A stretch of 8,890 nt of DNA from an uncultured Asticcacaulis sp. (GCA_946482045.1 CAMLPZ010000171.1:1-8890), one strand, 5' to 3'. Positions 1 through 5,902 are shown, numbered from the stretch's first letter. Numbers and translations are program-made. The notes: generated from the sequence alone by a model not told the origin.

Positions 1-55
1 CAATGGTGCCGATGTTGCAGTGCGGCTTCGAACGGTTGAATTTTTCCTTGGCCAT
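1..55 (-). CDS. tuf: Elongation factor Tu, N-terminal fragment (runs off the left edge)
   Basis: Only the first 18 codons are inside the window. Read on the minus strand from the ATG at 55-53 they give MAKEKFNRSKPHCNIGTI, the characteristic EF-Tu N-terminus that leads into the G1 loop of the GTPase domain. EF-Tu carries aminoacyl-tRNA to the ribosomal A site as a GTP complex. A GGAG sequence lies about nine bases before the ATG. Two tRNA genes lie directly upstream on the same strand, as in the classic tRNA-Tyr/tRNA-Gly/tufB operon, so this copy is best read as the tRNA-linked one. Whether a second tuf copy exists elsewhere cannot be seen here. Confidence 0.95.
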   Translation of the reverse strand, partial: MAKEKFNRSKPHCNIGTI

Positions 56-107
56 AGGTCCAGGCTCCGTAATGCCCCGATGGGCTAAGGTTGAAACGTA
101 TATAGAT

Positions 108-181
108 TGGAGCGGGTAGACGGGATCGAACCGACATCCTCAGCTTGGAAGGCTGCTGCACTACCATTGTGCTATACCCGC
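108..181 (-). tRNA. tRNA-Gly (anticodon TCC)
   Basis: The minus strand folds into a cloverleaf. The acceptor stem GCGGGTA pairs with TACCCGC, the discriminator is U73 as usual for bacterial tRNA-Gly, and CCA is genomically encoded at 110-108. The anticodon loop CTTCCAA gives TCC, which reads GGA/GGG codons. The D stem GCAC/GTGC is intact. The T loop TTCGATC is standard, but the T stem (GTCGG against CCGTC) has one U-U mismatch at its second pair. The gene lies 52 bases before the tuf start and 35 bases after tRNA-Tyr, so it is probably processed from one tRNA-Tyr/tRNA-Gly/tuf transcript. Confidence 0.96.
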
Positions 182-216
182 CGAACTCAAGGTCCTCGTC
201 CATCTTGGCCGGCGCG

Positions 217-300
217 TGGTGGGGGAAGCAGGACTCGAACCTGCGAAGCTTACGCAGCGGATTTACAGTCCGCCCCCTTTGCCGCTCGGGACATTCCCCC
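217..300 (-). tRNA. tRNA-Tyr (anticodon GTA)
   Basis: The minus strand shows the acceptor stem GGGGGAA paired with TTCCCCC, discriminator A, and encoded CCA at 219-217. The anticodon loop CTGTAAA gives GTA, which reads UAU/UAC. The T arm GCAGG-TTCGAGT-CCTGC is perfect. A long variable arm makes it a class II tRNA of 84 bases including CCA, as expected for bacterial tRNA-Tyr. It is the first visible gene of the tRNA-Tyr/tRNA-Gly/tuf operon. Confidence 0.96.
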
Positions 301-466
301 AAACGCACTTAGGTCAATCTTGCCGACGCCTTAAACTCGACCTTTCGAAAAAGCTCAAGCCCGAAACGCAAAAAACTTTTCGCTTATCCAAGGGTTTGGT
401 CGTAAAGACGACCCTCGAAAAAACTCGAAGTCCTCAACGAGGCCTCAAATCGGAGCGCGTCTTATA
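301..466. other. Divergent intergenic region between tRNA-Tyr and rlmB
   Basis: This 166-base non-coding stretch separates the minus-strand tRNA/tuf operon from plus-strand rlmB. It is more A/T-rich than its surroundings, with several A5-A6 runs. A small perfect hairpin lies at 398-413 (GGTCGT, loop AAAG, ACGACC) with no T run behind it on either strand, so it is not an intrinsic terminator. It would sit in the tRNA operon leader. I see no convincing plus-strand promoter for rlmB here. Confidence 0.6.
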
Positions 467-489
467 GTGTCGTCTTTTCACGAACGCAA
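461..489 (-). promoter_or_regulatory. Candidate promoter of the tRNA-Tyr/tRNA-Gly/tuf operon
   Basis: On the minus strand TTGCGT (489-484) is followed after 17 bases by TATAAG (466-461), close to the sigma-70 -35/-10 pattern at its optimal spacing. The bases after the -10 (ACGCGCTCC) are GC-rich, like the discriminators of stable-RNA promoters under stringent control. Transcription would begin near 454, leaving a leader of about 150 bases before tRNA-Tyr. The -10 abuts the GTG start of the divergent gene rlmB and the -35 lies inside its first codons. A second, weaker pair (TTGAGC-17-TTTAAG) closer to the tRNA is also possible. This is inferred from sequence pattern only. Confidence 0.45.
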
Positions 490-1357
490 CGACCCCAAGC
501 GGCATAAAACCAAAAACCGTGCACAAAATTTGCCTGAGCGCGGCAAAGGGCCGAAGCGTGAAGGCCCGCGCGGCGGCGGCGATGCGCCAAAACCGCAAAA
601 TGTTCAAAGACATAAGGTCAATGATGACGGCTGGCTGTGGGGGGTACACGCCGTCGAGGCCGCGCTGAAAAATTCCGCCAGACCGGGGCCGCTAAAGCTT
701 ATCTTAAGCGAGGAACGGGCGAAAAGCTTCAATCCATCGGCCTATAAGCGCCAGGATATCCGCGTTACGGTGCAGCCGATGAGCGATATCGCGCGGCTTT
801 TGCCGCAGGGCGCGGTGCATCAGGGCATGGCCTTGCACGGTCCGGTGCTGGAAGGCGAATCGCTCGACGACCTGATGGAGCGCGGAGACGGCGTGATTCT
901 GATGCTTGATCAGGTCACCGATCCGCAGAATGTCGGCGCTATCTTCCGCTCGGCCGCGGCCTTCGGCGTGACGGGCCTGGTCATGCAGGACCGCCACTCC
1001 CCGCCCCTTCAGGGTGTTTTGGCGAAAACCGCCGTGGGTGCGGTCGACATGGTGCCGTTCGCGCGCGTCACCAACCTGTCGCGGGCTTTGGAGACGCTGG
1101 GCGAGAATGGCTATGTCAGCATCGGCCTGGCTGGCGAAGGCGAGCATCACCTGCACGACCTGCTCCAGCAGCAGGGCTGGCGGGCATCGCTTAAAAAACT
1201 CGTGCTGGTGCTGGGGGCCGAAGGCGAAGGCATCCGCCGGCTTGTGGCCGAACACTGCGATCACCTGGCCCGCATTCCGATGCCGGGCGGTTTCGAGAGC
1301 CTGAACGTCAGCCACGCGGCGTCGATCTCCCTCTATGAGGCGTGCGCGCGAACTTAG
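467..1357 (+). CDS. rlmB: 23S rRNA (guanosine-2251-2'-O)-methyltransferase RlmB, SpoU/TrmH family
   Basis: Predicted to methylate the ribose of G2251 in the P loop of 23S rRNA using S-adenosylmethionine. The three SPOUT motifs are present: motif 1 NVGAIFRSAAAFG (about residues 155-167), motif 2 LVLGAEGEG (247-255) and motif 3 IPMPGGFESLNVSHAAS (270-286), which builds the trefoil-knot cofactor site. WGVHAVEAAL (58-67) marks the start of the N-terminal substrate-binding domain. At 296 residues it is about 50 longer than the E. coli enzyme (243), because of a basic, probably disordered extension at residues 1-54. The start is GTG, with a weak CGGAG 11 bases upstream. No in-frame ATG precedes residue 105, so GTG is the best choice, although TTG at residue 22 is possible. 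It is divergent from the tRNA/tuf operon, and the TerC gene follows 82 bases downstream. The specific RlmB assignment over other SpoU paralogues rests on overall similarity. Confidence 0.9.
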   Translation: MSSFHERNDPKRHKTKNRAQNLPERGKGPKREGPRGGGDAPKPQNVQRHKVNDDGWLWGVHAVEAALKNSARPGPLKLILSEERAKSFNPSAYKRQDIRVTVQPMSDIARLLPQGAVHQGMALHGPVLEGESLDDLMERGDGVILMLDQVTDPQNVGAIFRSAAAFGVTGLVMQDRHSPPLQGVLAKTAVGAVDMVPFARVTNLSRALETLGENGYVSIGLAGEGEHHLHDLLQQQGWRASLKKLVLVLGAEGEGIRRLVAEHCDHLARIPMPGGFESLNVSHAASISLYEACART

Positions 1358-1439
1358 AACTGCAAAGCTTAGGTATGGACAATTGGTCCTGAGCGCGGTT
1401 ACCACTGCGCATAAGGGATAATTCTCCACCGGGGCGAAC

Positions 1440-2189
1440 ATGTTCGAAGGCATCGATCCGCATTTCGTGTCGCAGGCGTCGGCCTTTTTTCAGGTCGTGT
1501 TCATCGACCTGGTCATGGCCGGCGACAATGCCGTCGCGGTCGGCCTGGCCGCTGCGGGGCTGGCGGCGTCACAGAGGCGCAAGGCGATCATGTGGGGACT
1601 GGCCGCCGCCGTCATCATGCGCGTCGGCTTTGTATGGGGCACGTCGTGGCTGCTCGGCATTGTCGGTCTGCTTCTGGCCGGCGGGCTGTTGCTTCTCTGG
1701 GTCGCCTGGAAGATGTGGCACGAGCTCCATGCGCACCATGTCGCACAGGCCGAGGCCAGCCTGGAAGACGCCACCGGGATCGACGTCAATGCATCACCGG
1801 ACATGGGCGGCGCGGCGGTCAAGGCCGCCAAGCCCAAGAGCTTCGGCATGGCGGTGCTCCAGATCCTGGTGGCCGACCTGTCGATGTCGCTCGACAATGT
1901 CCTGGCGGTCGCGGGCGCGGCGCGTCATCACATTGCGATCATGGTCTTCGGCCTGATCATGTCGATCATCCTGATGGGCGTGGCGTCCCATCTCATCGCC
2001 AAGCTGCTGCACAAACACCGCTGGATCGGCTTTATCGGCCTGTTCATGATCCTCTATGTGGCGTTGAACATGATCTGGGAAGGCCACCGCGATGTCGTCG
2101 TCGATACCGGCAAGGTCGCCGAGTACAACAAGATTGTGCCGGATGTCATGGATATAACGCCGGATCAGGTCAGGCATTTCCAGAGGTAG
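1440..2189 (+). CDS. TerC-family integral membrane protein (YjbE-like), probable metal-ion transporter
   Basis: A 249-residue polytopic membrane protein. Two internally repeated acidic motifs mark the TerC fold: FIDLVMAGDNAVAVG (residues 21-35, with D23, D29, N30) and VADLSMSLDNVLAVAG (144-159, with D146, D152, N153). In this family these acidic residues lie within membrane helices and are thought to bind divalent metal. Hydrophobic segments lie near 12-40, 47-66, 68-90, 138-160, 165-187 and 195-215, with a hydrophilic loop between the halves at about 95-135 and a short soluble tail. Family members have been linked to manganese export, and the old tellurite-resistance name is not evidence of that role. 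The ATG follows GGGGCGAAC, an acceptable ribosome site. It may be co-transcribed with rlmB, as no terminator lies between them. It converges on DUF805 gene A with only 16 bases between the stops. The substrate is inferred from family knowledge. Confidence 0.88.
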   Translation: MFEGIDPHFVSQASAFFQVVFIDLVMAGDNAVAVGLAAAGLAASQRRKAIMWGLAAAVIMRVGFVWGTSWLLGIVGLLLAGGLLLLWVAWKMWHELHAHHVAQAEASLEDATGIDVNASPDMGGAAVKAAKPKSFGMAVLQILVADLSMSLDNVLAVAGAARHHIAIMVFGLIMSIILMGVASHLIAKLLHKHRWIGFIGLFMILYVALNMIWEGHRDVVVDTGKVAEYNKIVPDVMDITPDQVRHFQR

Positions 2190-2205
2190 GCGCCACGTCT
2201 TCGGA

Positions 2206-2634
2206 CTACGCCATGTCCTCGGGGATTTCCTCGTGATACCACTGCGGCAGTGCGGCCTTGGCGGTCGACGGCCCATACTTGTTGCCGCTTTTCGTACCGG
2301 CCAGGAAGCCGCACTCGATCAGCCCCCACAGGTTGCCGATCAGGGGCACCAGGCCGATCACCACCCACCAGCCGGATCGGCCGCGATCGTGCCAGCGCTT
2401 GACCGCGATACAGAAGCTCATCCACGTCACAGGAATGAGCAGGATCAGCGCCACCATCCATGGCCGCAGGCCCGGATCGCCCAACGGTCCGCCCTCCCCG
2501 CCCATGCTTTCGGCCAAGGCCAGCAAGCCGGCGGCGGCGGCTGCCGTTGCAATCGTCAAGGCTACATATCCGCCCCAGAAACCGGCCCGGTTCAACCGGC
2601 CATGGGGGCTCAGGAGCGCGTCCGTCAGGCGCAT
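2206..2634 (-). CDS. DUF805 membrane protein, paralogue A
   Basis: 142 residues with the DUF805 signature: an N-terminal LLSPHGRLNRAGFW block (residues 7-20), two hydrophobic helices (about 21-43 and 58-78), the core KRWHDRGRSGWW (79-90), a third helix, then LIECGFLAGT (105-114) and NKYGPS (118-123). DUF805 proteins are small inner-membrane proteins (E. coli YhaH type) of unknown function. I chose the ATG at 2634 because AGGGAGAG lies just before it and the protein then starts at the family position; longer readings upstream have no family similarity. The tail after GPS (AKAALPQWYHEEIPEDMA) differs from the common GPSPKG...F ending. It is the last gene of the five-gene minus-strand array, 116 bases after gene B, with a hairpin in the gap. 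Confidence 0.9.
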   Translation of the reverse strand: MRLTDALLSPHGRLNRAGFWGGYVALTIATAAAAAGLLALAESMGGEGGPLGDPGLRPWMVALILLIPVTWMSFCIAVKRWHDRGRSGWWVVIGLVPLIGNLWGLIECGFLAGTKSGNKYGPSTAKAALPQWYHEEIPEDMA

Positions 2635-2652
2635 GTCACTCTCCCTATGTTG

Positions 2653-2688
2653 GTTCGCAAACGACTCTTTGTGGTCGTTGCGGCGAAC
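2653..2688 (-). repeat. Imperfect inverted repeat in the leader of DUF805 gene A
   Basis: On the minus strand GTTCGCCGCAACGAC and GTCGTTTGCGAAC are separated by eight bases. They pair over 12 bases with one small asymmetric internal loop (CGC against A). The base of the hairpin is 18 bases upstream of the gene A ATG, and no T run follows, so it is not a canonical terminator for gene B. It may be an mRNA structure controlling or stabilising gene A, or an operator dyad. Confidence 0.6.
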
Positions 2689-2750
2689 GTAACACCGGTT
2701 TGCCAAGTCACATTTCACAATATCGCGAGGTATCAGATTGCGACGCGTTT

Positions 2751-3245
2751 TCAGAAAACGTCGGGCGTGGCACCAATCCCTTTGGGCGATGGGCCGTATT
2801 TGTTCGGCCCCTTGGCGCCTTCGAGGCAGCCGAGTTCGATAAACTGCCAAGCAAAGAGCGCCACGTTGGCCGAGAGAATACAAACATTGAGACCGGCCGC
2901 GTTTGCTGGAACATAGGCGATCACCACTGCCAATACATATTGCAGAGGGATTGCGGCCGCAAACCACCCCGGACGATTCCGGTCATGCCAACGCTTGATC
3001 GAAAGCAAAATGCCTGGCACCAAAAACAGCAGTGTCAGTACCCACAGAAATGCACTCACGGGCGTGAGATGAATCATACTGGTTCCCTCAGTGACCGCTA
3101 CCATTGCGAAGTCAAAACCCCAAATGGCCACAAGGCCGCCGAATTTCGCTACGCTGGACGCAATGACCAGCCCTACTCCTACCAGCCAATAACCCTGGCG
3201 GCTAACACGGCCTTGCGTGCTGAAAAGCAATTGAAGGATTGGCAT
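2751..3245 (-). CDS. DUF805 membrane protein, paralogue B (divergent, with an enlarged second half)
   Basis: 164 residues. It starts with the family block LLFSTQGRVSRQGYW (6-20), has helices near 21-50 and 63-83, then KRWHDRNRPGW (84-94). Between this core and the C-terminal motif it carries about 20 extra residues with another hydrophobic stretch (about 98-135). The usual ECGF is replaced by ELGC (137-140), followed by LEGAKGPNKYGPSPKG and the common short tail ending TPDVF. The ATG at 3245 has AGGGGA at a good distance and fits the family N-terminus. An upstream in-frame ATG at 3272 (nine more residues) has a poorer site. The DNA is visibly richer in A/T than the other copies, and its core codons differ from theirs, suggesting an older or separate origin. 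It lies 72 bases after gene C. Function unknown. Confidence 0.88.
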   Translation of the reverse strand: MPILQLLFSTQGRVSRQGYWLVGVGLVIASSVAKFGGLVAIWGFDFAMVAVTEGTSMIHLTPVSAFLWVLTLLFLVPGILLSIKRWHDRNRPGWFAAAIPLQYVLAVVIAYVPANAAGLNVCILSANVALFAWQFIELGCLEGAKGPNKYGPSPKGIGATPDVF

Positions 3246-3262
3246 GATTTCCCCTGATGCCC

Positions 3263-3284
3263 GGATGTGCATGACAGCACATCC
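3263..3284 (-). repeat. Perfect hairpin in the leader of DUF805 gene B
   Basis: GGATGTGC and GCACATCC form an 8-base-pair stem around a six-base loop, 17 bases upstream of the gene B ATG. No T run follows on the minus strand. A weaker stem (GGAGG/CCTCC, 3288-3292 with 3302-3306) lies next to it toward the stop of gene C. The stem overlaps the alternative upstream ATG at 3272, which would be buried in its loop. Confidence 0.55.
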
Positions 3285-3317
3285 TCAGGAGGAAAGACAA
3301 GCCTCCCTAGCCGACCC

Positions 3318-3845
3318 TTAGTAATACGCCTCCTCACGTCCGTAGTAGCCGGCGGGCGGGCCATGGCGGTTGGTGCGCGGCTCACCCGGCATCAGGCCGC
3401 ATTCGATGAAGGTCCACACCAGGAAGGCGCCATAGGCCAGTGGAATGATCCGCACCAAGGTGTAGAGCTCATAGTCATAATAGTCCCCCGGATAGATCCA
3501 GTTGAGCGCATAACAGGCGATCCCCAGCGCCAGGACCACGCCGGCCAGCCACCCTGTCTTGCCGCGGTCGTGCCAGCGCTTGGCGTTGAGGCACAGGATC
3601 GGCCACAGGGTCAGCATGAACAGGATCATGTGGACGACGGCGACATCGCCCGGCAGCTCATCGCCGCGCGCGATCAGCACATCGAGGAAGACCGGCGACA
3701 GGGTCCAGAAGCCGAACACATAGTGTTGCACGGCCAGCACCGCCAGATTGACAAGGATCGACCACAGCCAGTAGTCGCCCCGGCCAATACGGCCATCAGC
3801 GCTAAACAGCATGGAAAGCAGTCCGCTGGACATCGAACGGAACAT
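3318..3845 (-). CDS. DUF805 membrane protein, paralogue C (longest copy, altered C-terminus)
   Basis: 175 residues. The family block MLFSADGRIGRGDYWLW sits at 12-28 after an 11-residue leader, followed by a helix (about 27-45), a loop with acidic residues, a second helix (70-87), and the core KRWHDRGKTGW (89-99). Like B it has extra sequence after the core: a helix at 100-116, then a tyrosine- and acid-rich stretch WIYPGDYYDYELY (116-128), then a helix leading to FIECG (147-151). The ending is unusual: MPGEPRTNRHGPPAGYYGREEAYY replaces GPNKYGPSPKG...F. The ATG at 3845 has AGAGGG seven bases upstream. The ATG four codons later has no site, and the reading further upstream runs through the terminator. 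A strong terminator precedes it, so it probably has its own promoter, which I could not identify. Function unknown. Confidence 0.88.
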   Translation of the reverse strand: MFRSMSSGLLSMLFSADGRIGRGDYWLWSILVNLAVLAVQHYVFGFWTLSPVFLDVLIARGDELPGDVAVVHMILFMLTLWPILCLNAKRWHDRGKTGWLAGVVLALGIACYALNWIYPGDYYDYELYTLVRIIPLAYGAFLVWTFIECGLMPGEPRTNRHGPPAGYYGREEAYY

Positions 3846-3941
3846 GACGGCACCCTCTCTCGTTTTCGGAAGATAGGCGCCGAGACCGGTAAATTTGCGA
3901 CGGGAAATTGCCAGCTGCGATGTAATGGCGCCGTTAAGCAT

Positions 3942-3977
3942 AAAAAAAAAGCCGGACCCGCTGATCGGGTCCGGCTT
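3942..3977 (-). terminator. Strong intrinsic terminator after DUF805 gene D
   Basis: On the minus strand AAGCCGGACCCG and CGGGTCCGGCTT form a perfect 12-base-pair GC-rich stem around the loop ATCAG, followed at once by a run of nine T (the A run at 3950-3942 on the plus strand; its first bases also join the stem foot). It lies 24 bases after the gene D stop. It has no T run in the plus direction, so it serves only minus-strand transcription and should end the E-D transcript before gene C. Confidence 0.93.
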
Positions 3978-4001
3978 GCTGTTCATGCGATCAATAATGG
4001 A

Positions 4002-4406
4002 TCAGAAGGCGCGTTCGGGCGCGTTGAGACCCTTGGGTGACGGACCGAACTTGTTCGGCCCCTGCGTGCCGTCCAGGAAGCCGCATTCGATCAGCGTCCA
4101 GATGCCACCGACAATCGGGATCAGGCCGATCAATACCCACCATCCCGACTTGTCGCGGTCGTGCCAGCGCTTGATCGCCAGGGCCAGGCTGATCCAGATC
4201 AGCGGGATATACGCGAGTCCCATGCCAATCCAGAACGCCGCCGGCAGTTGCCCACTCTCGATCATGCCGGGATTGGTGGCCATGACGAAGCCCATGACCA
4301 CATTGATGAGAACCGCGAACACAATACCGGTCAACAGCGCCGTGATCCAATACTGTCTACGGCGGATACGCCCTTTGAAACTGAACAGAATATCCATGAC
4401 TGACAT
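4002..4406 (-). CDS. DUF805 membrane protein, paralogue D
   Basis: 134 residues, a compact and canonical DUF805 protein: ILFSFKGRIRRRQYW (6-20), helix 1 (21-43), a short loop, helix 2 (57-78), KRWHDRDKSGWW (79-90), helix 3 (90-108), LIECGFLDGTQGPNKF (105-120), GPSPKG (121-126) and the tail LNAPERAF. Positive charges flank the first and third helices. The ATG has AGGGGGA seven bases before it. It starts 33 bases after the stop of gene E and is followed by an intrinsic terminator, so E and D form a two-gene operon. Function unknown; membrane location is inferred from hydrophobicity. Confidence 0.93.
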   Translation of the reverse strand: MSVMDILFSFKGRIRRRQYWITALLTGIVFAVLINVVMGFVMATNPGMIESGQLPAAFWIGMGLAYIPLIWISLALAIKRWHDRDKSGWWVLIGLIPIVGGIWTLIECGFLDGTQGPNKFGPSPKGLNAPERAF

Positions 4407-4439
4407 GGTTGTTCCCCCTATTTTGTTGCTGTGCGCCGC

Positions 4440-4862
4440 CTAAAACGCCCCGGCGGGTGCGCCGACGGCCTTGGGCGACGGGCCATACTTGTTCGATCCG
4501 CGCGTTCCGTCAAGGAAACCACACTCAATAAGGACCCACAGCCCGCCTATGACGGGAATCAGACCGACCAGGTTCCACCAGCCGGACTTGCCGCGATCGT
4601 GCCAGCGCTTGGTCAGGACGGCCAGCTTCATCCAGATGGAGACCAGGTAAACGGGCCAGACAAAGGCATTGTGTTCGATTGCCGCTAACACGAAGGCCGG
4701 GCCGTAATAGCTGTCTTGTGTTGTATAGTCCCGGACGACATGGAAGTTGCCAAACTGCCAGAAGAGTCCGCCGTAAACCAAGCTGAGCACAAGGAAAAAT
4801 ATCCAGACGTGCAGACGGCGCGCCCGGCCTTCGAAGCTGAACAGGAACTGTACGAGTGACAT
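4440..4862 (-). CDS. DUF805 membrane protein, paralogue E
   Basis: 140 residues: FLFSFEGRARRLHVW (6-20), helix 1 (20-37), a polar loop (38-55) longer than in D, helix 2 (57-84), KRWHDRGKSGWW (85-96), helix 3, LIECGFLDGTRGSNKY (111-126), GPSPKA (127-132) and the tail VGAPAGAF. The ATG has AAGGA eight bases upstream. It is the first gene of the E-D operon and is divergent from the hydrolase gene across 170 bases. A 22-base stretch of its core (4590-4611) is identical to gene A (2380-2401), showing close relationship at the DNA level. Function unknown. Confidence 0.93.
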   Translation of the reverse strand: MSLVQFLFSFEGRARRLHVWIFFLVLSLVYGGLFWQFGNFHVVRDYTTQDSYYGPAFVLAAIEHNAFVWPVYLVSIWMKLAVLTKRWHDRGKSGWWNLVGLIPVIGGLWVLIECGFLDGTRGSNKYGPSPKAVGAPAGAF

Positions 4863-5032
4863 GACGGTTTTCCTTTCCCGGTTTCACGGGATACGAATAC
4901 AGCGTGTCCACGCCGGGACATACTGAATTCGGATTTAGTTTGTGAAACCTTCGTAACCCTGTTGGCGACGGAAGGCGGACAGGCGTACGTTGATAGCCAG
5001 GCAGGATGGGGCCGACGCGGAGGAGGAACATA
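4863..5032. promoter_or_regulatory. Divergent promoter region between DUF805 gene E and the hydrolase
   Basis: This 170-base spacer must hold the promoters of both divergent genes. It contains an 8-base perfect inverted repeat, GGTTTCAC (4880-4887) and GTGAAACC (4942-4949), 54 bases apart, and a smaller dyad TGTCC/GGACA within 4906-4921. I did not find a convincing sigma-70 pair on either strand. The repeats may be regulator half-sites, but this is inference. Confidence 0.4.
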
Positions 5033-5896
5033 ATGAGCAAGCCGGAAATCACCCAGGCAATGATTGACGCCTATGACGACTTCACCCATCGCACGCTCGA
5101 CCGGCGCGGCTTCATGGAGAAGCTGACCGCCCTGGCCGGATCGGCGGCCGCCGCGGCGGTCATCGCGCCCATGCTGGCGGCAAGTCCCGCAGCCGCCTCG
5201 ATCGTATCGGACACGGACACGCGCATCACGCACGAAAGCGTCAGCTATGGCGACATGAAGGGCTATGTCGCGCGGCCGAAATCGCCCGCCGGCGCGCTTC
5301 CGGGCGTCATCATCATCCATGAGAATCGCGGGCTCAACGAACATACGCGCGATGTGGCGCGGCGCATGGCGCTGGAAGGCTTTGTCGCCCTGGCGCCGGA
5401 TTTCCTGACGCCTTCGGGCGGCACGCCCATCAACGAAGACCAGGCGCGCGAGTTGATCGGCAAGCTTGATCCGGCAGTGACATTGGCCAACGCACAGGCC
5501 AGCCTCGACTATCTCCTGGCGCGCAAGGACACGGTCAAGGCGGTGGGCGCCGTCGGTTTCTGCTGGGGCGGCGGGCTGGTCAACCGGCTGGCGACGAAAT
5601 CCGCGAACCTCAAGGCAGGTGTCGCCTATTACGGCATGCAGGCACCGGCCGCCGACGTGCCGGGGATCAGGGCGGCGTTGCTGCTGCACTATGCCGGCCA
5701 GGACGAACGCATCAATGCCGGCATCGAAGCCTATCGTACAGCTTTAACCGATGCGGGTAAGACGTTCGAAATTCACATCTATGACGGCGTCCAGCACGCG
5801 TTCAACAACGACACATCCGAAGCGCGCTACAACGAGGCGGCTGCGGATTTGGCCTGGGGCCGCACCGTGGCGTGGCTGAAAAAGTATCTGGTTTAG
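5033..5896 (+). CDS. Dienelactone hydrolase family protein with a twin-arginine (Tat) signal
   Basis: 287 residues, an alpha/beta hydrolase of the dienelactone hydrolase type. The N-terminus holds a Tat-like signal: TLDRRGFMEKL (21-31) with the RR pair at 24-25, then an alanine-rich hydrophobic stretch (about 32-56) and a likely cleavage site near ASPAAA. The mature domain shows HENRGLN (96-102, E97 matching the conserved glutamate of the family), nucleophile elbow GFCWGGG (175-181, C177), GQDERI (222-227, D224) and QHAFN (254-258, H255), so the Cys-Asp-His triad is complete. It is therefore probably an exported periplasmic hydrolase; the substrate is unknown and need not be a dienelactone. 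The ATG at 5033 directly follows GGAGGAGGAA and starts just before the Tat motif, so the in-frame ATG nine codons earlier is rejected. Divergent from DUF805 gene E and convergent with the DUF6624-like gene. Confidence 0.9.
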   Translation: MSKPEITQAMIDAYDDFTHRTLDRRGFMEKLTALAGSAAAAAVIAPMLAASPAAASIVSDTDTRITHESVSYGDMKGYVARPKSPAGALPGVIIIHENRGLNEHTRDVARRMALEGFVALAPDFLTPSGGTPINEDQARELIGKLDPAVTLANAQASLDYLLARKDTVKAVGAVGFCWGGGLVNRLATKSANLKAGVAYYGMQAPAADVPGIRAALLLHYAGQDERINAGIEAYRTALTDAGKTFEIHIYDGVQHAFNNDTSEARYNEAAADLAWGRTVAWLKKYLV

Positions 5897-5902
5897 AGCT
5901 GA

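Noticed and set aside
1358..1439. Possible yybP-ykoY manganese riboswitch before the TerC-family gene
   Set aside because: TerC/YjbE genes often carry one, but this 82-base leader is short and I cannot find the conserved internal-loop sequences; only a small GGAC-AATTG-GTCC dyad is present.
704..1453. Minus-strand open reading frame opposite rlmB
   Set aside because: Antisense shadow of a gene with all SPOUT motifs; no family resemblance of its own.
2635..2967. Longer N-terminus for DUF805 paralogue A (253 residues)
   Set aside because: The extra 111 codons overlap gene B in another frame, lack membrane or family features, and a good ribosome site precedes the ATG at 2634.
4685..5689. Minus-strand open reading frame of 334 codons opposite the hydrolase and the divergent spacer
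   Set aside because: Its composition (Arg-rich, no motifs) and its run through a promoter region and into DUF805 gene E in another frame mark it as a shadow.
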